A stretch of DNA of 64,000 bases from an uncultured Eubacteriales bacterium (GTDB lineage Bacteria; Bacillota; Clostridia; Oscillospirales; Oscillospiraceae), in assembly GCA_900545495.1 (NCBI GenBank), contig UQZJ01000003.1, positions 62,001 through 126,000 of the forward strand, in the 5' to 3' direction. The translations under genes and the position numbers were made by a program. The notes under the pieces were generated by a model, which made no database searches, had not been told where the DNA came from, and was given only the letters and a program-made list of their open reading frames with translations. Shown here in pieces: positions 1-7,809 of this stretch (position 1 is the stretch's first letter; each line of letters begins with the position of its first letter).

Positions 1-80
1 AATTTCAGCGTTTCGCCCACAAGCCGCCCCTCGTTATATTTGCCGAGGTTGGTAATGTAGGCTTCAAACAGGGATGACAT
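1..80 (-). CDS. ardA: Antirestriction protein ArdA, N-terminal fragment (runs off the left edge)
   Basis: ArdA proteins are acidic DNA mimics that block type I restriction enzymes and protect incoming mobile DNA. Only the first 26 codons are in the window; they read MSSLFEAYITNLGKYNEG and then GRLVGETLKF, which matches the usual ArdA opening (F-x-x-Y-I-T-N-L-G-K-Y-N-E-G-x-L-V-G). The ATG at 80-78 begins one base after the TGA of the upstream DUF4406-like gene, so the two are probably translationally coupled. With parB upstream this is typical accessory content of conjugative elements. The call rests on a short but distinctive stretch. Confidence 0.8.
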   Translation of the reverse strand, partial: MSSLFEAYITNLGKYNEGRLVGETLK

Positions 81-81
81 A

Positions 82-423
82 TCAGCGGCGGCCCTGACGC
101 TTTACGGTCAGGATGCCGTCTAACGTGGTCGCCGTGATCCCCAGCCGCTGGGCCACGGCCACATCGTTTTTCATACTTTCCGTGGAGATACTGCCGCACA
201 CCACCAGCACATGAGAGCGGCGGAGCAGATCACGGCCCATGTCGATGCCGCTTTTATGCTCCTCGGGAACGGCGTCGTTCAGGAAAAGCGGCTGATAGAG
301 CGTGGGGCAGATGGGCGAAAAGCCCGCCTCATAGACAGCGCGGCAATACTTGGCGGCCTGCTCCGTCGCCTCGCAGGGATCGCCGCTCCACGCGGCGGTG
401 ATATACGCAAGGGGTCGTTTCAT
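82..423 (-). CDS. DUF4406/DUF7768-like protein of a conjugative element
   Basis: A 113-residue protein beginning MKRPLAYITAAWSGDP. The opening resembles the DUF4406/DUF7768 group, which has a nucleoside 2-deoxyribosyltransferase-like Rossmann fold: a first beta strand, then the segment with Y-C-R-A-V-Y-E-A-G, later G-I-D-M-G-R-D-L-L and a V-L-V-V-C-G strand. No function is known with certainty. The start is ATG 423 because it is preceded by GGAGG about 8 bases upstream; a longer in-frame reading starts inside GC-rich non-coding sequence. It sits between parB and ardA, the usual place for such small genes in Firmicutes conjugative elements. Confidence 0.75.
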   Translation of the reverse strand: MKRPLAYITAAWSGDPCEATEQAAKYCRAVYEAGFSPICPTLYQPLFLNDAVPEEHKSGIDMGRDLLRRSHVLVVCGSISTESMKNDVAVAQRLGITATTLDGILTVKRQGRR

Positions 424-472
424 TTTGAAAACCTCCATTTTTATAATGTAGTGGGTCAACCTTTTTCCCCCG

Positions 473-496
473 CCCTTTTCCAATCTTGGAAAAGGG
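473..496. repeat. Perfect 11-bp inverted repeat in the parB-DUF4406 gap
   Basis: CCCTTTTCCAA and TTGGAAAAGGG are separated by 2 bases, giving a strong hairpin with no T-run on either strand. It may be an mRNA-processing or stability element, or a mobile-element palindrome. The rest of the 289-base gap (424-712) holds the parB terminator and no convincing gene. Confidence 0.6.
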
Positions 497-680
497 GGCG
501 GCTCTGGAGGATATACCCCCGCCGCTTGCCGGAGAAAAAGCACAGCCGGGGCAGGCGGTCAAGGGCAAGGCCGCCGGACACGGCGGGGCAAAGCCCCCTT
601 GACAGCCCACTCCCGCCTGTGCTCGATTACGGGCGGCGACGGGGGATATAACCGCAAGAGCCATATCCTATCGGGGCAGC

Positions 681-709
681 AAAAAGCCTCTGGTCATAGT
701 GGCCAGAGG
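681..709 (-). terminator. Terminator after parB
   Basis: On the minus strand a CCTCTGG/CCAGAGG stem is followed by CTTTTTG, just past the parB stop codon. Sequence pattern of a Rho-independent terminator. Confidence 0.7.
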
Positions 710-712
710 TCG

Positions 713-2086
713 TTACTTTTCCATATCCATTTTCTTGTCGGGCTTGGCAAGCTCGGGCGGCTGCCGCTCTTTCCAGTCCTCCAGCAGCGTCATGATCTGG
801 TCTTTCATCTGCCGGGGCGTGGCCTCCTTGCCAAAAAACTTTTCCAGTTCAGCGCCAGTAATGATCACGTCACGATCCTCCTTTTTCTTTTCTTCACACA
901 AAATACCGTCGATCACGTCCGGGGAGAGCTTGTTTTCCTTGTCCAGCTCACGGAGCCGTTTTGCCTGACCCTTGGAGGGCGAAGCCTGCTGGCCCTCAAT
1001 GGACACGGCGATATACTTCTGGTGCTTGGGGCGCACACGGGAAATTTCCACAGCCGGGGTGAAAGACAGCTTTCCGTCATCCATCGTCTGCTTCAATTCC
1101 GGCACAAGATCATTGAGCCAGATATACCGCTGCACGGTTTTTACGCTCATGCCGTTGCGTTGGCCCACGCTTTCAAGTGAGAGCTTTCCGGCCTCGGCGC
1201 TGTCACCCCGCGCTCCCTGATGCTTGATGGCCTCATACTGCATTTTCAGGGACATAGCCTTTTCGCTGGGCAAAATCGTTTCACGCTGACGGAGGTTGTC
1301 GTCCGTCATAGCGAGAATAGCCTCGTCATCCGTCATATTGCGGACGATACAGGGCATATTGCGATACCCGGCAAGTTGGCTGGCCATCTGGCGGCGGTGG
1401 CCCGCGATGATCTCATAGCCGCCGCCCTCACGGGGACGCACCAGCGCGGGCTGGTTGACACCGCCGTTGCGGACGCTCTCCACCAGAGATTTCATTTCCG
1501 CATCGTCACGGACAGCGAAAGGATGATCCTTGAACGGATGCAGGTCGGAAAGGTCAAGATAGACGATTTCCTCTTTTTCGCCTCTGGTAGCGTCACGGGG
1601 CGTAGGCGGCACTTCCGGGGCCGGGGGCGCTGCCTTTTCTTCGGGGGCCGCATGGGTCTTGCCAGCCTTGGGCGGCTTACCCTGCTCCGGGGCCGTTTTT
1701 TCCGCCTTGGGCGGACGGCCTCGGCGTGGCTTCTCCGCCTTTTCCTCTTTCTTGGCCCCCGGCTCTGTGGGCGCAGCTTTTTCGACTTTTGCAGTGCGGC
1801 CCCGTTTGGGCTTGGGCTCCTCCGGCTCCGGCATGGGCTTTTCCCATTCCTGCTTGCTGTACTCGGTGACGGAAACGGGCGGGGCCTCCGGCTCCTTTGG
1901 GGTGTCCGGCGGAGCGTCCCTTTCCGGCGCGGGACGCACAGCGGAAAGGTCAATCACCTTTGCGGACGGAGCGGGGCCGCCGCCCACATCAGGGATCTCG
2001 ACCTGCTCCATTTCCGGGGCCTTTCCCGACATTTCAGGCGGGGCCTGTTCCTCCGTGGTAGGGGGATGCTTGTTTTCTTCTGCCAT
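713..2086 (-). CDS. ParB/RepB/Spo0J family partition protein of a conjugative element
   Basis: 457 residues. Residues 1-172 are low-complexity, rich in Pro, Glu, Lys and Ala, with two AT-hook-like basic patches (KRGRT near 94 and RRGRPPK near 121). Residues 173-265 form the ParB N-terminal nuclease-like/CTPase fold, with the hallmark GHRR at 229-232 (A-G-H-R-R). A helix-turn-helix region follows (S-V-G-Q-R-N-G-M-S-V-K-T-V-Q-R-Y). Such proteins help maintain or regulate integrative conjugative elements. GGAGG lies about 12 bases before ATG 2086. No ParA is visible upstream; the next gene is a chromosomal DUF4364, so parB is the first element gene on this side. Confidence 0.9.
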   Translation of the reverse strand: MAEENKHPPTTEEQAPPEMSGKAPEMEQVEIPDVGGGPAPSAKVIDLSAVRPAPERDAPPDTPKEPEAPPVSVTEYSKQEWEKPMPEPEEPKPKRGRTAKVEKAAPTEPGAKKEEKAEKPRRGRPPKAEKTAPEQGKPPKAGKTHAAPEEKAAPPAPEVPPTPRDATRGEKEEIVYLDLSDLHPFKDHPFAVRDDAEMKSLVESVRNGGVNQPALVRPREGGGYEIIAGHRRQMASQLAGYRNMPCIVRNMTDDEAILAMTDDNLRQRETILPSEKAMSLKMQYEAIKHQGARGDSAEAGKLSLESVGQRNGMSVKTVQRYIWLNDLVPELKQTMDDGKLSFTPAVEISRVRPKHQKYIAVSIEGQQASPSKGQAKRLRELDKENKLSPDVIDGILCEEKKKEDRDVIITGAELEKFFGKEATPRQMKDQIMTLLEDWKERQPPELAKPDKKMDMEK

Positions 2087-2113
2087 GACACGAATAACCT
2101 CCTCAACAAGAAT

Positions 2114-2170
2114 TTAGGCCACGCCGCACGGCTGGCCCATATCGGCACACAGAGAAAACGCTGTCTGCAT
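2114..2170 (-). CDS. Possible 18-residue leader peptide ahead of parB
   Basis: A short frame reading MQTAFSLCADMGQPCGVA lies between an attenuator-like hairpin (2173-2203) and the parB Shine-Dalgarno. Its only possible ribosome site (AGGCGGTG) is the 3' arm of that hairpin, and codons 5-9 are complementary to an upstream segment at 2239-2253. This layout resembles leader-peptide attenuation seen in conjugative transposons, but translation is unproven. Confidence 0.4.
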   Translation of the reverse strand: MQTAFSLCADMGQPCGVA

Positions 2171-2253
2171 ACAAAAACACCGCCTATGTCCTATTAGGCG
2201 GTGCATTGTGTAAGGCTTGGCAGCTCATTTTCAGTTGTTTTTCTCTGTGTGCC
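2144..2253. repeat. 15-bp perfect inverted repeat around the attenuator hairpin
   Basis: GGCACACAGAGAAAA at 2144-2158 is the exact reverse complement of 2239-2253. The arms enclose the terminator-like hairpin. The structure could be an RNA long-range helix in the parB leader or part of the end of the conjugative element. The 208-base gap between parB and the DUF4364 gene holds nothing else recognisable. Confidence 0.6.
2173..2203 (-). terminator. Terminator or attenuator upstream of parB
   Basis: Minus-strand stem CACCGCCTA/TAGGCGGTG (9 perfect pairs, 8-base loop) followed by TTTTTG. It could end the DUF4364 transcript or attenuate parB transcription. Confidence 0.75.
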
Positions 2254-2294
2254 CTTGTCAAGCGATGTTTTCGTATGGATATACAACAGACATT

Positions 2295-2816
2295 TTACCG
2301 GCCGCACAGCAGCTCGGTCATCTGTGCGTACAGCTTCTCCGGCTCCTGCTGGAACCGCTGGGCCAGCCCATCCGCCGTGGTGCGGTCCGCCACCATCAGG
2401 CGCAGCTCCATCAGCTCGTCCACGTCGTCATGCAGCGCCAGCGTCACCGTGTAGGTGCCGTTCTCCCGTTCTGTCACATGGCTCTGCACCTGTGCGCGGC
2501 GCAGCGCCTCCTTGTTGTACGCGGCAATATTCTTGTCGGAATGCTGCCGTACGGAGTACGGCAGGCTGGACTCGCAGATCTGGCTGTTCTTCAGCCCCTT
2601 CTCCGTGATGACGTACCGCCCATCCTCTGTGACACGGAGATGCTCCGTCTTTACCAGATCGTTCAGGCACTCGGCGTAATCGAAATAGTCGATGCCGTCG
2701 TCGCACATGGTCAGATCCTGCATAGCCGCCGGCTCCAGCGGCTCTGTGACCCGGGCGGCGATATATAAGATGAGGAATTTGATCTCCAGCTTGTCCTGGA
2801 TGAAACCAATACCCAT
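2295..2816 (-). CDS. DUF4364 family protein
   Basis: 173 residues beginning MGIGFIQDKLEIKFLILYI. The N-terminal half looks like a winged helix (D-Y-F-D-Y-A-E-C-L-N-D-L-V-K-T-E-H-L, then R-Y-V-I-T-E-K-G); the C-terminal half is a mixed alpha/beta region ending L-C-G-R. DUF4364 proteins are core Firmicutes proteins, probably DNA-binding regulators, with no established target. ATG 2816 is chosen because GGGGAGGG precedes it; an in-frame upstream ATG at 2855 has no ribosome site and adds a basic stretch not expected in the family. It is the first chromosomal gene next to the conjugative element. Confidence 0.85.
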   Translation of the reverse strand: MGIGFIQDKLEIKFLILYIAARVTEPLEPAAMQDLTMCDDGIDYFDYAECLNDLVKTEHLRVTEDGRYVITEKGLKNSQICESSLPYSVRQHSDKNIAAYNKEALRRAQVQSHVTERENGTYTVTLALHDDVDELMELRLMVADRTTADGLAQRFQQEPEKLYAQMTELLCGR

Positions 2817-2878
2817 GGAAGAGCCCTCCCCTGCTTTTTTCTTTATTATACGCAAAAAACAGGGATTTGTAAAGAGCG

Positions 2879-2906
2879 GGAGCCGTACCGCTGCCGGTAC
2901 GGCTCC
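2879..2906 (-). terminator. Terminator after the Cys-rich gene
   Basis: An 11-bp perfect stem (GGAGCCGTACC with its complement, 6-base loop) lies 7 bases past the stop at 2913. The T-run is weak, so termination efficiency is uncertain. Confidence 0.6.
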
Positions 2907-2912
2907 CCTTTC

Positions 2913-3752
2913 TCAGTGGCAGGCGCAGTAATTGCGCGTGCTGTTGTAGTCGTTGGGCGTCTCCACCGTGTTGGGTGGGAAGAACTCGTTGACCGGGAAG
3001 GCCACGCTGCGGAACAGCCCGCAGGGGTCCTCCTGCGCGTCGCAGGGACATTCGGACTGGGGGATGCAGTAGTCGTACACCGGGATCAAAAGCTGAGTGT
3101 CCCGCTCCAGACGCACCAGCGTGAATTGCCCCAGCGTCACATAGAACCGCCGATTGGCGCTGTCATCGAGTACCAGCGTCTGCCCGAAGCTCTGGGCGAT
3201 AAAGGAGGGGATCTCCGTCAAGCGCCCACAGTCGCAGGCCGGTGCGGGCGGGCAGTCCGTCACCTTGGTATCCAGCACGATGGGATCCACCGCCTCCACC
3301 ACGGCGATGGGCAGATCCGTCCGCATCCGGCCGGGGATATCCAGCTCGTCAAGCGCCGTGTCCGAGGAGAAGATCTTGGCGTTCCCCTCGCTGCCAAACA
3401 GGATACAGCGCTTGTCAAAGACGCACAACCCCTCCGCCTCGGTGTAACGGGGTGTGCCGGTGCAGACTTGCAGGGTGACCCGGTAGAAAAACCGCATATC
3501 GATGGAATAGAACCCGCGGTTGAAGGTGACCGGCTCTACGTCCGTATAAATATACAGCAGCTCCGCCGTACCTCCCTTGATCATCTGGGATGTACGCAGC
3601 ACCTCCTGTGCCGCTGCGGTGGGATAGAAGCGCAGATCCTCCACACAGTCCTTGTCGCGGCAGGAGTCAAAGATCTTCCGTGTATGGACGCAAACGGACT
3701 CGCGCACGCTGCTCAGATCGCAGACGGGGCCCGGCATCAGATTCTCAGGCAT
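2913..3752 (-). CDS. Cysteine-rich hypothetical protein, possibly spore-surface
   Basis: 279 residues with about 17 Cys, many in pairs or clusters (D-C-P-P-A-P-A-C-D-C-G, S-E-C-P-C-D-A-Q-E-D-P-C, C-A-C-H at the C-terminus). It has no signal peptide or membrane segment and looks like a beta-rich protein with two related halves (F-Y-R-V-T-L-Q-V and F-Y-V-T-L-G-Q-F). I do not recognise a named family. AGGAGG precedes ATG 3752. The upstream region has CATACACT (3798-3805, minus strand), resembling a sigma-E/K -10 box, and a perfect palindrome at the inferred mRNA 5' end. These and the Cys content suggest, by inference only, a late-sporulation coat or exosporium protein. Confidence 0.75.
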   Translation of the reverse strand: MPENLMPGPVCDLSSVRESVCVHTRKIFDSCRDKDCVEDLRFYPTAAAQEVLRTSQMIKGGTAELLYIYTDVEPVTFNRGFYSIDMRFFYRVTLQVCTGTPRYTEAEGLCVFDKRCILFGSEGNAKIFSSDTALDELDIPGRMRTDLPIAVVEAVDPIVLDTKVTDCPPAPACDCGRLTEIPSFIAQSFGQTLVLDDSANRRFYVTLGQFTLVRLERDTQLLIPVYDYCIPQSECPCDAQEDPCGLFRSVAFPVNEFFPPNTVETPNDYNSTRNYCACH

Positions 3753-3770
3753 GGTATGACCTCCTAATAA

Positions 3771-3797
3771 GTACTGAAAGAATGGTTCTTTCAGTAC
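3771..3797 (-). promoter_or_regulatory. Perfect 12-bp palindrome in the leader of the Cys-rich gene
   Basis: GTACTGAAAGAA, 3-base loop, TTCTTTCAGTAC, ending 11 bases before the ribosome site. With a start at the CATACACT box (3798-3805), this hairpin would be the mRNA 5' end, where it could stabilise the message. An operator role is also possible. Confidence 0.55.
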
Positions 3798-3820
3798 AGT
3801 GTATGCCCAGAATGCGCAAA

Positions 3821-3844
3821 GGTGCGGCGCTTTCGCGCCGCACC
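3821..3844 (-). terminator. Terminator after dnaE
   Basis: A 10-bp GC stem (GGTGCGGCGC with its complement, 4-base loop) 8 bases past the dnaE stop, followed on the minus strand by a weak CTTTG. Likely end of the hprK-dnaE operon. Confidence 0.6.
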
Positions 3845-3852
3845 CGTTACCG

Positions 3853-6800
3853 TTATTTTATTCGTACCACCACGTTGTCATCGCCCAGCCACTCCCGGCA
3901 CTCCTGCAGGAACGCCGGATGGTTCAGGCACGTGGTACCCAGCATCTTGCCGGTGTCCGCGACCCGCACCTTCAGGGGCGTGTCACCCTCAAACATGGTC
4001 ATGACGCGGCTGATCTGCCGGAATTCCCGGCTGTCCATGCTGGGAACCTTCAGATAGATGACCGCTCGCTCCTCAGGCTGCTGGCGCTGCGTCTCCCCTG
4101 TCGGGACGCTCTGCTCCAGCGGGTAGATGCTGTCGCACATGATCTGGGGCGGCTTCTCGTCCCGTACGGACAATCGTCCCTTTACCAGCACCGGCGTATT
4201 CACCGCCATGTAGCTGCCGCACTGGTCGATGGTACGGCTGAAGCACAGCAGCTCGATGGCCGCCGTCTCATCCTCCACCATGACGTAGGCCATGAGGGTG
4301 TTGTTTTTGGTGGTACGGGTCTTGCTGGCGGTGACGATGCCCGCCACGGTGACATTCTGCCCGTCGGCAAACCGTACAGGCCCATCCTCCCCGGCAAAAT
4401 CGTCCAGTATTTCGTGGATGGCGGCGGCACCCAGCCTCCGTGCCAGCGGCCGCCGGTCGGTCATGGGGTGGCCGGACAGGTATAGCCCCGTCGTCTCCTT
4501 CTCCATGTGCATCCGCTCGGTGGCGGAGTACTCCGGGATGTCCGGAAGCTGGATCTTGTCGGCGTCCTCGCCGCCGGAGACAGACGCCATGCCGAACATA
4601 TCCAGCTGTCCCTCTACATTCTGCCGCCGGGTGCTGCCGATGGTATCCAGCACCATCTCGTACACGGCGATGAGCTGAGAGCGCCTGTCCCCCAGACTGT
4701 CGAAGGCGCCGCTGCGGATAAGATTCTCCACGGCGCGCTTGTTCATGTCGCCGCAGTCATACATCCGCTGGCAGAAGTCCTGGAAGGACTTGAACAGTCC
4801 CCCCTGCTCCCGCTCCTTCACCACAGACAGGATGAAGCCCCGTCCGATATTCTTGATGGCAACCAGACCGAAGCGGATGCCCTCCGGCTCCACGGTGAAC
4901 CGGTCGTAGGAGCGGTTCACATCCGGCGGCAGCAGCGTGATGCCGCAGTCCCGGCACTCGCCGATATAGCCCGCCACCTTGTCGGAGTTATCCAGCACGC
5001 TGGTCAGCAGCGCCGCCATATACTCCTTGGTATAGTGGCACTTGAAGTACGCCGTCTGGTAGGCCACCACCGCGTAGCTGACGGCGTGAGCCTTATTGAA
5101 GGCGTAGTTGGCGAAGTCAAAGATCTCATCGTAAATGGCCTGCGCCGTGGCCTCCTCGATGCCATTGGCGATGCAGCCGGGGATGCCCCGCTCCGGGTCG
5201 CCGTAGACAAAGGCGTGCCGTTCCTTCTCGATCTCCTTGGCCTTCTTCTTGCTGATGGCCCGGCGCACCATGTCCGCCTGCCCCAGCGAGAAGCCGCCCA
5301 GCTCCTGAAAAATGCGGATAACCTGCTCCTGATAGACGATGCAGCCGTAGGTCACCGACAGGATGGGGATCAGCTTGGGGTGCTTGTATGTCACCAGCTT
5401 GGGATCGTGCTTGCAGGCGATAAAGCGCGGGATAGACTCCATGGGTCCCGGCCGGTACAGCGCGATGACAGCGGTGATATCCTCAATGTTCTGGGGCTTC
5501 AGCCCCACGCAAACACCGGTCATGCCGGTGGATTCGATCTGGAACACACCGGATGTCCGGCCCTGCGAGATCATCTCGTAGGTCTCCGGGTCGTCGTCGG
5601 GGATGCCGTCCAGCGTAAAGTCCGGCTTGTACCGCTGCACCATCTTCACCGCGTCGTCCAGTACCGTCAGGTTCCGCAGCCCCAGAAAGTCCATTTTCAG
5701 CAGCCCCAGCTCCTCCAGCGTGGTCATGACATACTGGCACACCACGGCGTCGTCGTTCCGTGCCAGCGGCACATATTCGTACACCGGACGCTTGGTGATG
5801 ACCACGCCAGCCGCGTGGGTGGAGGCGTGGCGGGGCATCCCCTCCAGCGCCATGGCGGTGTCGATGAGCTTCTTCACCCGTGGATCGTCCCGGTACAGAT
5901 CGGCCAGCTGCTTGCTGAGCTTCAGCGCGTCCTGCAGCGTGATATGCAGCGCGCCCGGCCCTGCAGGTACCAGCTTGGCCACCACGTCCACCTCGGCGTA
6001 GGTCATGTTCAGGGCGCGGCCCACATCCCGGATGGCAGCGCGAGCCGCCATGGTGCCGAAGGTGACGATCTGTGCCACATGGTCGTCGCCGTATTTGCGG
6101 CGGACGTAGTCCACCACCTCGCCCCGGCGTGTGTCGCCGAAGTCCATATCGATATCGGGCATGGATACCCGCTCCGGGTTGAGAAAACGCTCGAAGTACA
6201 GGTCGTACTTCATGGGGTCGATATCCGTGATCTCCAGACAGTAGGACACCATGGAGCCTGCGGCGGAGCCGCGCCCCGGCCCTACCGGGATATCCACGCT
6301 CTTGGCGTAGCGCACGAAGTCGGACACGATGAGGAAGTAATCGGTGAAACCCATCTTTTCGATCATGTCCAGCTCATAGTCCAGCTGCTTGCGGTAGTCC
6401 GGCCTGCTGCCGCCGTACCGCTTGACAAACCCCTCGTCGCACAGCTTTCGCAAATATGAGGGCGAGTCGTAGCCCTCCGGCAGCTGGAACTCCGGCAGGT
6501 GGTATTTGCCGAACGTAAATTCCAGCTGGCACATATCCGCGATGCGCTGCGTGTTGGCCACTGCCTCCGGATACCCGGCGAACAGCGCCTCCATCTCCTC
6601 CGTGGAGCGCAGATAGAAATTCTGCGGCTCGTAGCGCATCCGGTTGGCGTCGTCCACAGTCTTGCCCGTCTGGATGCACAGCAGCACGTCATGGCTCTCG
6701 GCGTCCTCCCGCCGCAGGTAGTGGGCGTCGTTGGTACACACCAGCGGGATGCCCGTCTCATTGTGGAGGCGCAGAAGCTGCCGGTTCACCTCAGTCTGGT

Positions 6801-7341
6801 CGGCAATGCCGTGATCCTGCAATTCCAGATAGAAGCTGTCCTCTCCGAAAATCTCCCGCATGGTCAGGGCATACTCCTTCGCCCCGTCGTAGTCGCCGTT
6901 CACCAGCCGACGGGGGATCTCGCCTGCCAGACAGGCCGACAGTGCGATCAGTCCCTCGGAATGCTGGCGCAGCAGCTCCATGTCGATACGGGGCTTGATG
7001 TAGAAGCCCTCGGTAAACGCCTGGCTGACCATATAGGACAGGTTGCGATAGCCCGTCTCGTTTTTGCACAGCAGCACCAGATGGCGGGACTCCGCATCAA
7101 ACTCGTGCTGCTTATCGAAGCGCGTGCGGCGCGCCACATAGACCTCGCAGCCGATGATGGGATGGATACCCTCCTTTTTGCAGGCGCGGTAAAAGTCGAT
7201 GGCGCCATACATCACGCCGTGGTCCGTAATGGCCACCGCGTTCTGCCCCATCTCCTTGACCAGCGCCGGAAGATCCCGTATCCGGCAGGCACCGTCCAGT
7301 AGACTGTACTCCGTATGGACGTGCAGATGTACGAATCCCAT
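3853..7341 (-). CDS. dnaE: DNA polymerase III alpha subunit (DnaE type)
   Basis: 1162 residues, the usual length for DnaE. The N-terminal PHP domain opens MGFVHLHVHTEYSLLDGACR (H-x-H motif at 6-8). The polymerase core has the G-R-G-S-A-A-G-S motif near 356-363 and the catalytic aspartates in P-D-I-D-M-D-F at 395-401. A helix-hairpin-helix region and a C-terminal OB domain (V-A-G-I-V-T-A-S-K-T-R-T-T-K-N-N) follow. It lacks the long exonuclease insert of PolC, so it is the DnaE replicase type. The start has AGGACAGGGG upstream. Last gene of the hprK operon, 21 bases after the C_GCAxxG gene. Confidence 0.97.
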   Translation of the reverse strand: MGFVHLHVHTEYSLLDGACRIRDLPALVKEMGQNAVAITDHGVMYGAIDFYRACKKEGIHPIIGCEVYVARRTRFDKQHEFDAESRHLVLLCKNETGYRNLSYMVSQAFTEGFYIKPRIDMELLRQHSEGLIALSACLAGEIPRRLVNGDYDGAKEYALTMREIFGEDSFYLELQDHGIADQTEVNRQLLRLHNETGIPLVCTNDAHYLRREDAESHDVLLCIQTGKTVDDANRMRYEPQNFYLRSTEEMEALFAGYPEAVANTQRIADMCQLEFTFGKYHLPEFQLPEGYDSPSYLRKLCDEGFVKRYGGSRPDYRKQLDYELDMIEKMGFTDYFLIVSDFVRYAKSVDIPVGPGRGSAAGSMVSYCLEITDIDPMKYDLYFERFLNPERVSMPDIDMDFGDTRRGEVVDYVRRKYGDDHVAQIVTFGTMAARAAIRDVGRALNMTYAEVDVVAKLVPAGPGALHITLQDALKLSKQLADLYRDDPRVKKLIDTAMALEGMPRHASTHAAGVVITKRPVYEYVPLARNDDAVVCQYVMTTLEELGLLKMDFLGLRNLTVLDDAVKMVQRYKPDFTLDGIPDDDPETYEMISQGRTSGVFQIESTGMTGVCVGLKPQNIEDITAVIALYRPGPMESIPRFIACKHDPKLVTYKHPKLIPILSVTYGCIVYQEQVIRIFQELGGFSLGQADMVRRAISKKKAKEIEKERHAFVYGDPERGIPGCIANGIEEATAQAIYDEIFDFANYAFNKAHAVSYAVVAYQTAYFKCHYTKEYMAALLTSVLDNSDKVAGYIGECRDCGITLLPPDVNRSYDRFTVEPEGIRFGLVAIKNIGRGFILSVVKEREQGGLFKSFQDFCQRMYDCGDMNKRAVENLIRSGAFDSLGDRRSQLIAVYEMVLDTIGSTRRQNVEGQLDMFGMASVSGGEDADKIQLPDIPEYSATERMHMEKETTGLYLSGHPMTDRRPLARRLGAAAIHEILDDFAGEDGPVRFADGQNVTVAGIVTASKTRTTKNNTLMAYVMVEDETAAIELLCFSRTIDQCGSYMAVNTPVLVKGRLSVRDEKPPQIMCDSIYPLEQSVPTGETQRQQPEERAVIYLKVPSMDSREFRQISRVMTMFEGDTPLKVRVADTGKMLGTTCLNHPAFLQECREWLGDDNVVVRIK

Positions 7342-7362
7342 GCTATCCCCTGTCCTTCTGTG

Positions 7363-7809
7363 TTATTTACAAAGCTCGTCCAGCATATCGCACAGCAGCT
7401 CTGTGCCGGATACCACCAGCATCCGGCAGTGGTGCGTTACACCCAGCTCCCGCGCCATATCTGTGGCATCCAGCTCCTTCTCAGCCAGCAGCTCGCGGCA
7501 GTCCAGCTTGTGGAACCGCGCCATGAATCGCCGCTGAAAATCCTGCGTCAGCTCTGTGGATCGCTTTTTCCCCGCAGGGCCATTCTCCAGCGTGCTGGGA
7601 TACACCATACCCAGTACCACAGCCGCCGCATTGACCACGCCGCACGCGCCGCCATAGCGCAGCCCGCCGCCGAAGCCGCTGGCCACCGCCATGCTCTGCA
7701 CCTCCGTCAGACCCGTTACATCCGTAAAGGCCAGCAGTACGCTTTGGCCGCAGTTCAGACCTTTCTCGTGGCATTCCTTTGCCCGCAGGCACCGTTCTCT
7801 CTTTGTCAT
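7363..7809 (-). CDS. C_GCAxxG_C_C family (redox-type) protein
   Basis: 148 residues. The family signature is seen as C-G-Q-S near 20, then G-G-A-C-G-V-V near 53, with further Cys residues at D-C-R-E and H-H-C-R. These proteins are thought to bind a metal or act in redox chemistry; the biochemical role is not established. Its ATG overlaps the whiA stop by 4 bases (ATGA), so the two are translationally coupled, and dnaE follows 21 bases later. No membrane segment or signal peptide is seen. Confidence 0.8.
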   Translation of the reverse strand: MTKRERCLRAKECHEKGLNCGQSVLLAFTDVTGLTEVQSMAVASGFGGGLRYGGACGVVNAAAVVLGMVYPSTLENGPAGKKRSTELTQDFQRRFMARFHKLDCRELLAEKELDATDMARELGVTHHCRMLVVSGTELLCDMLDELCK

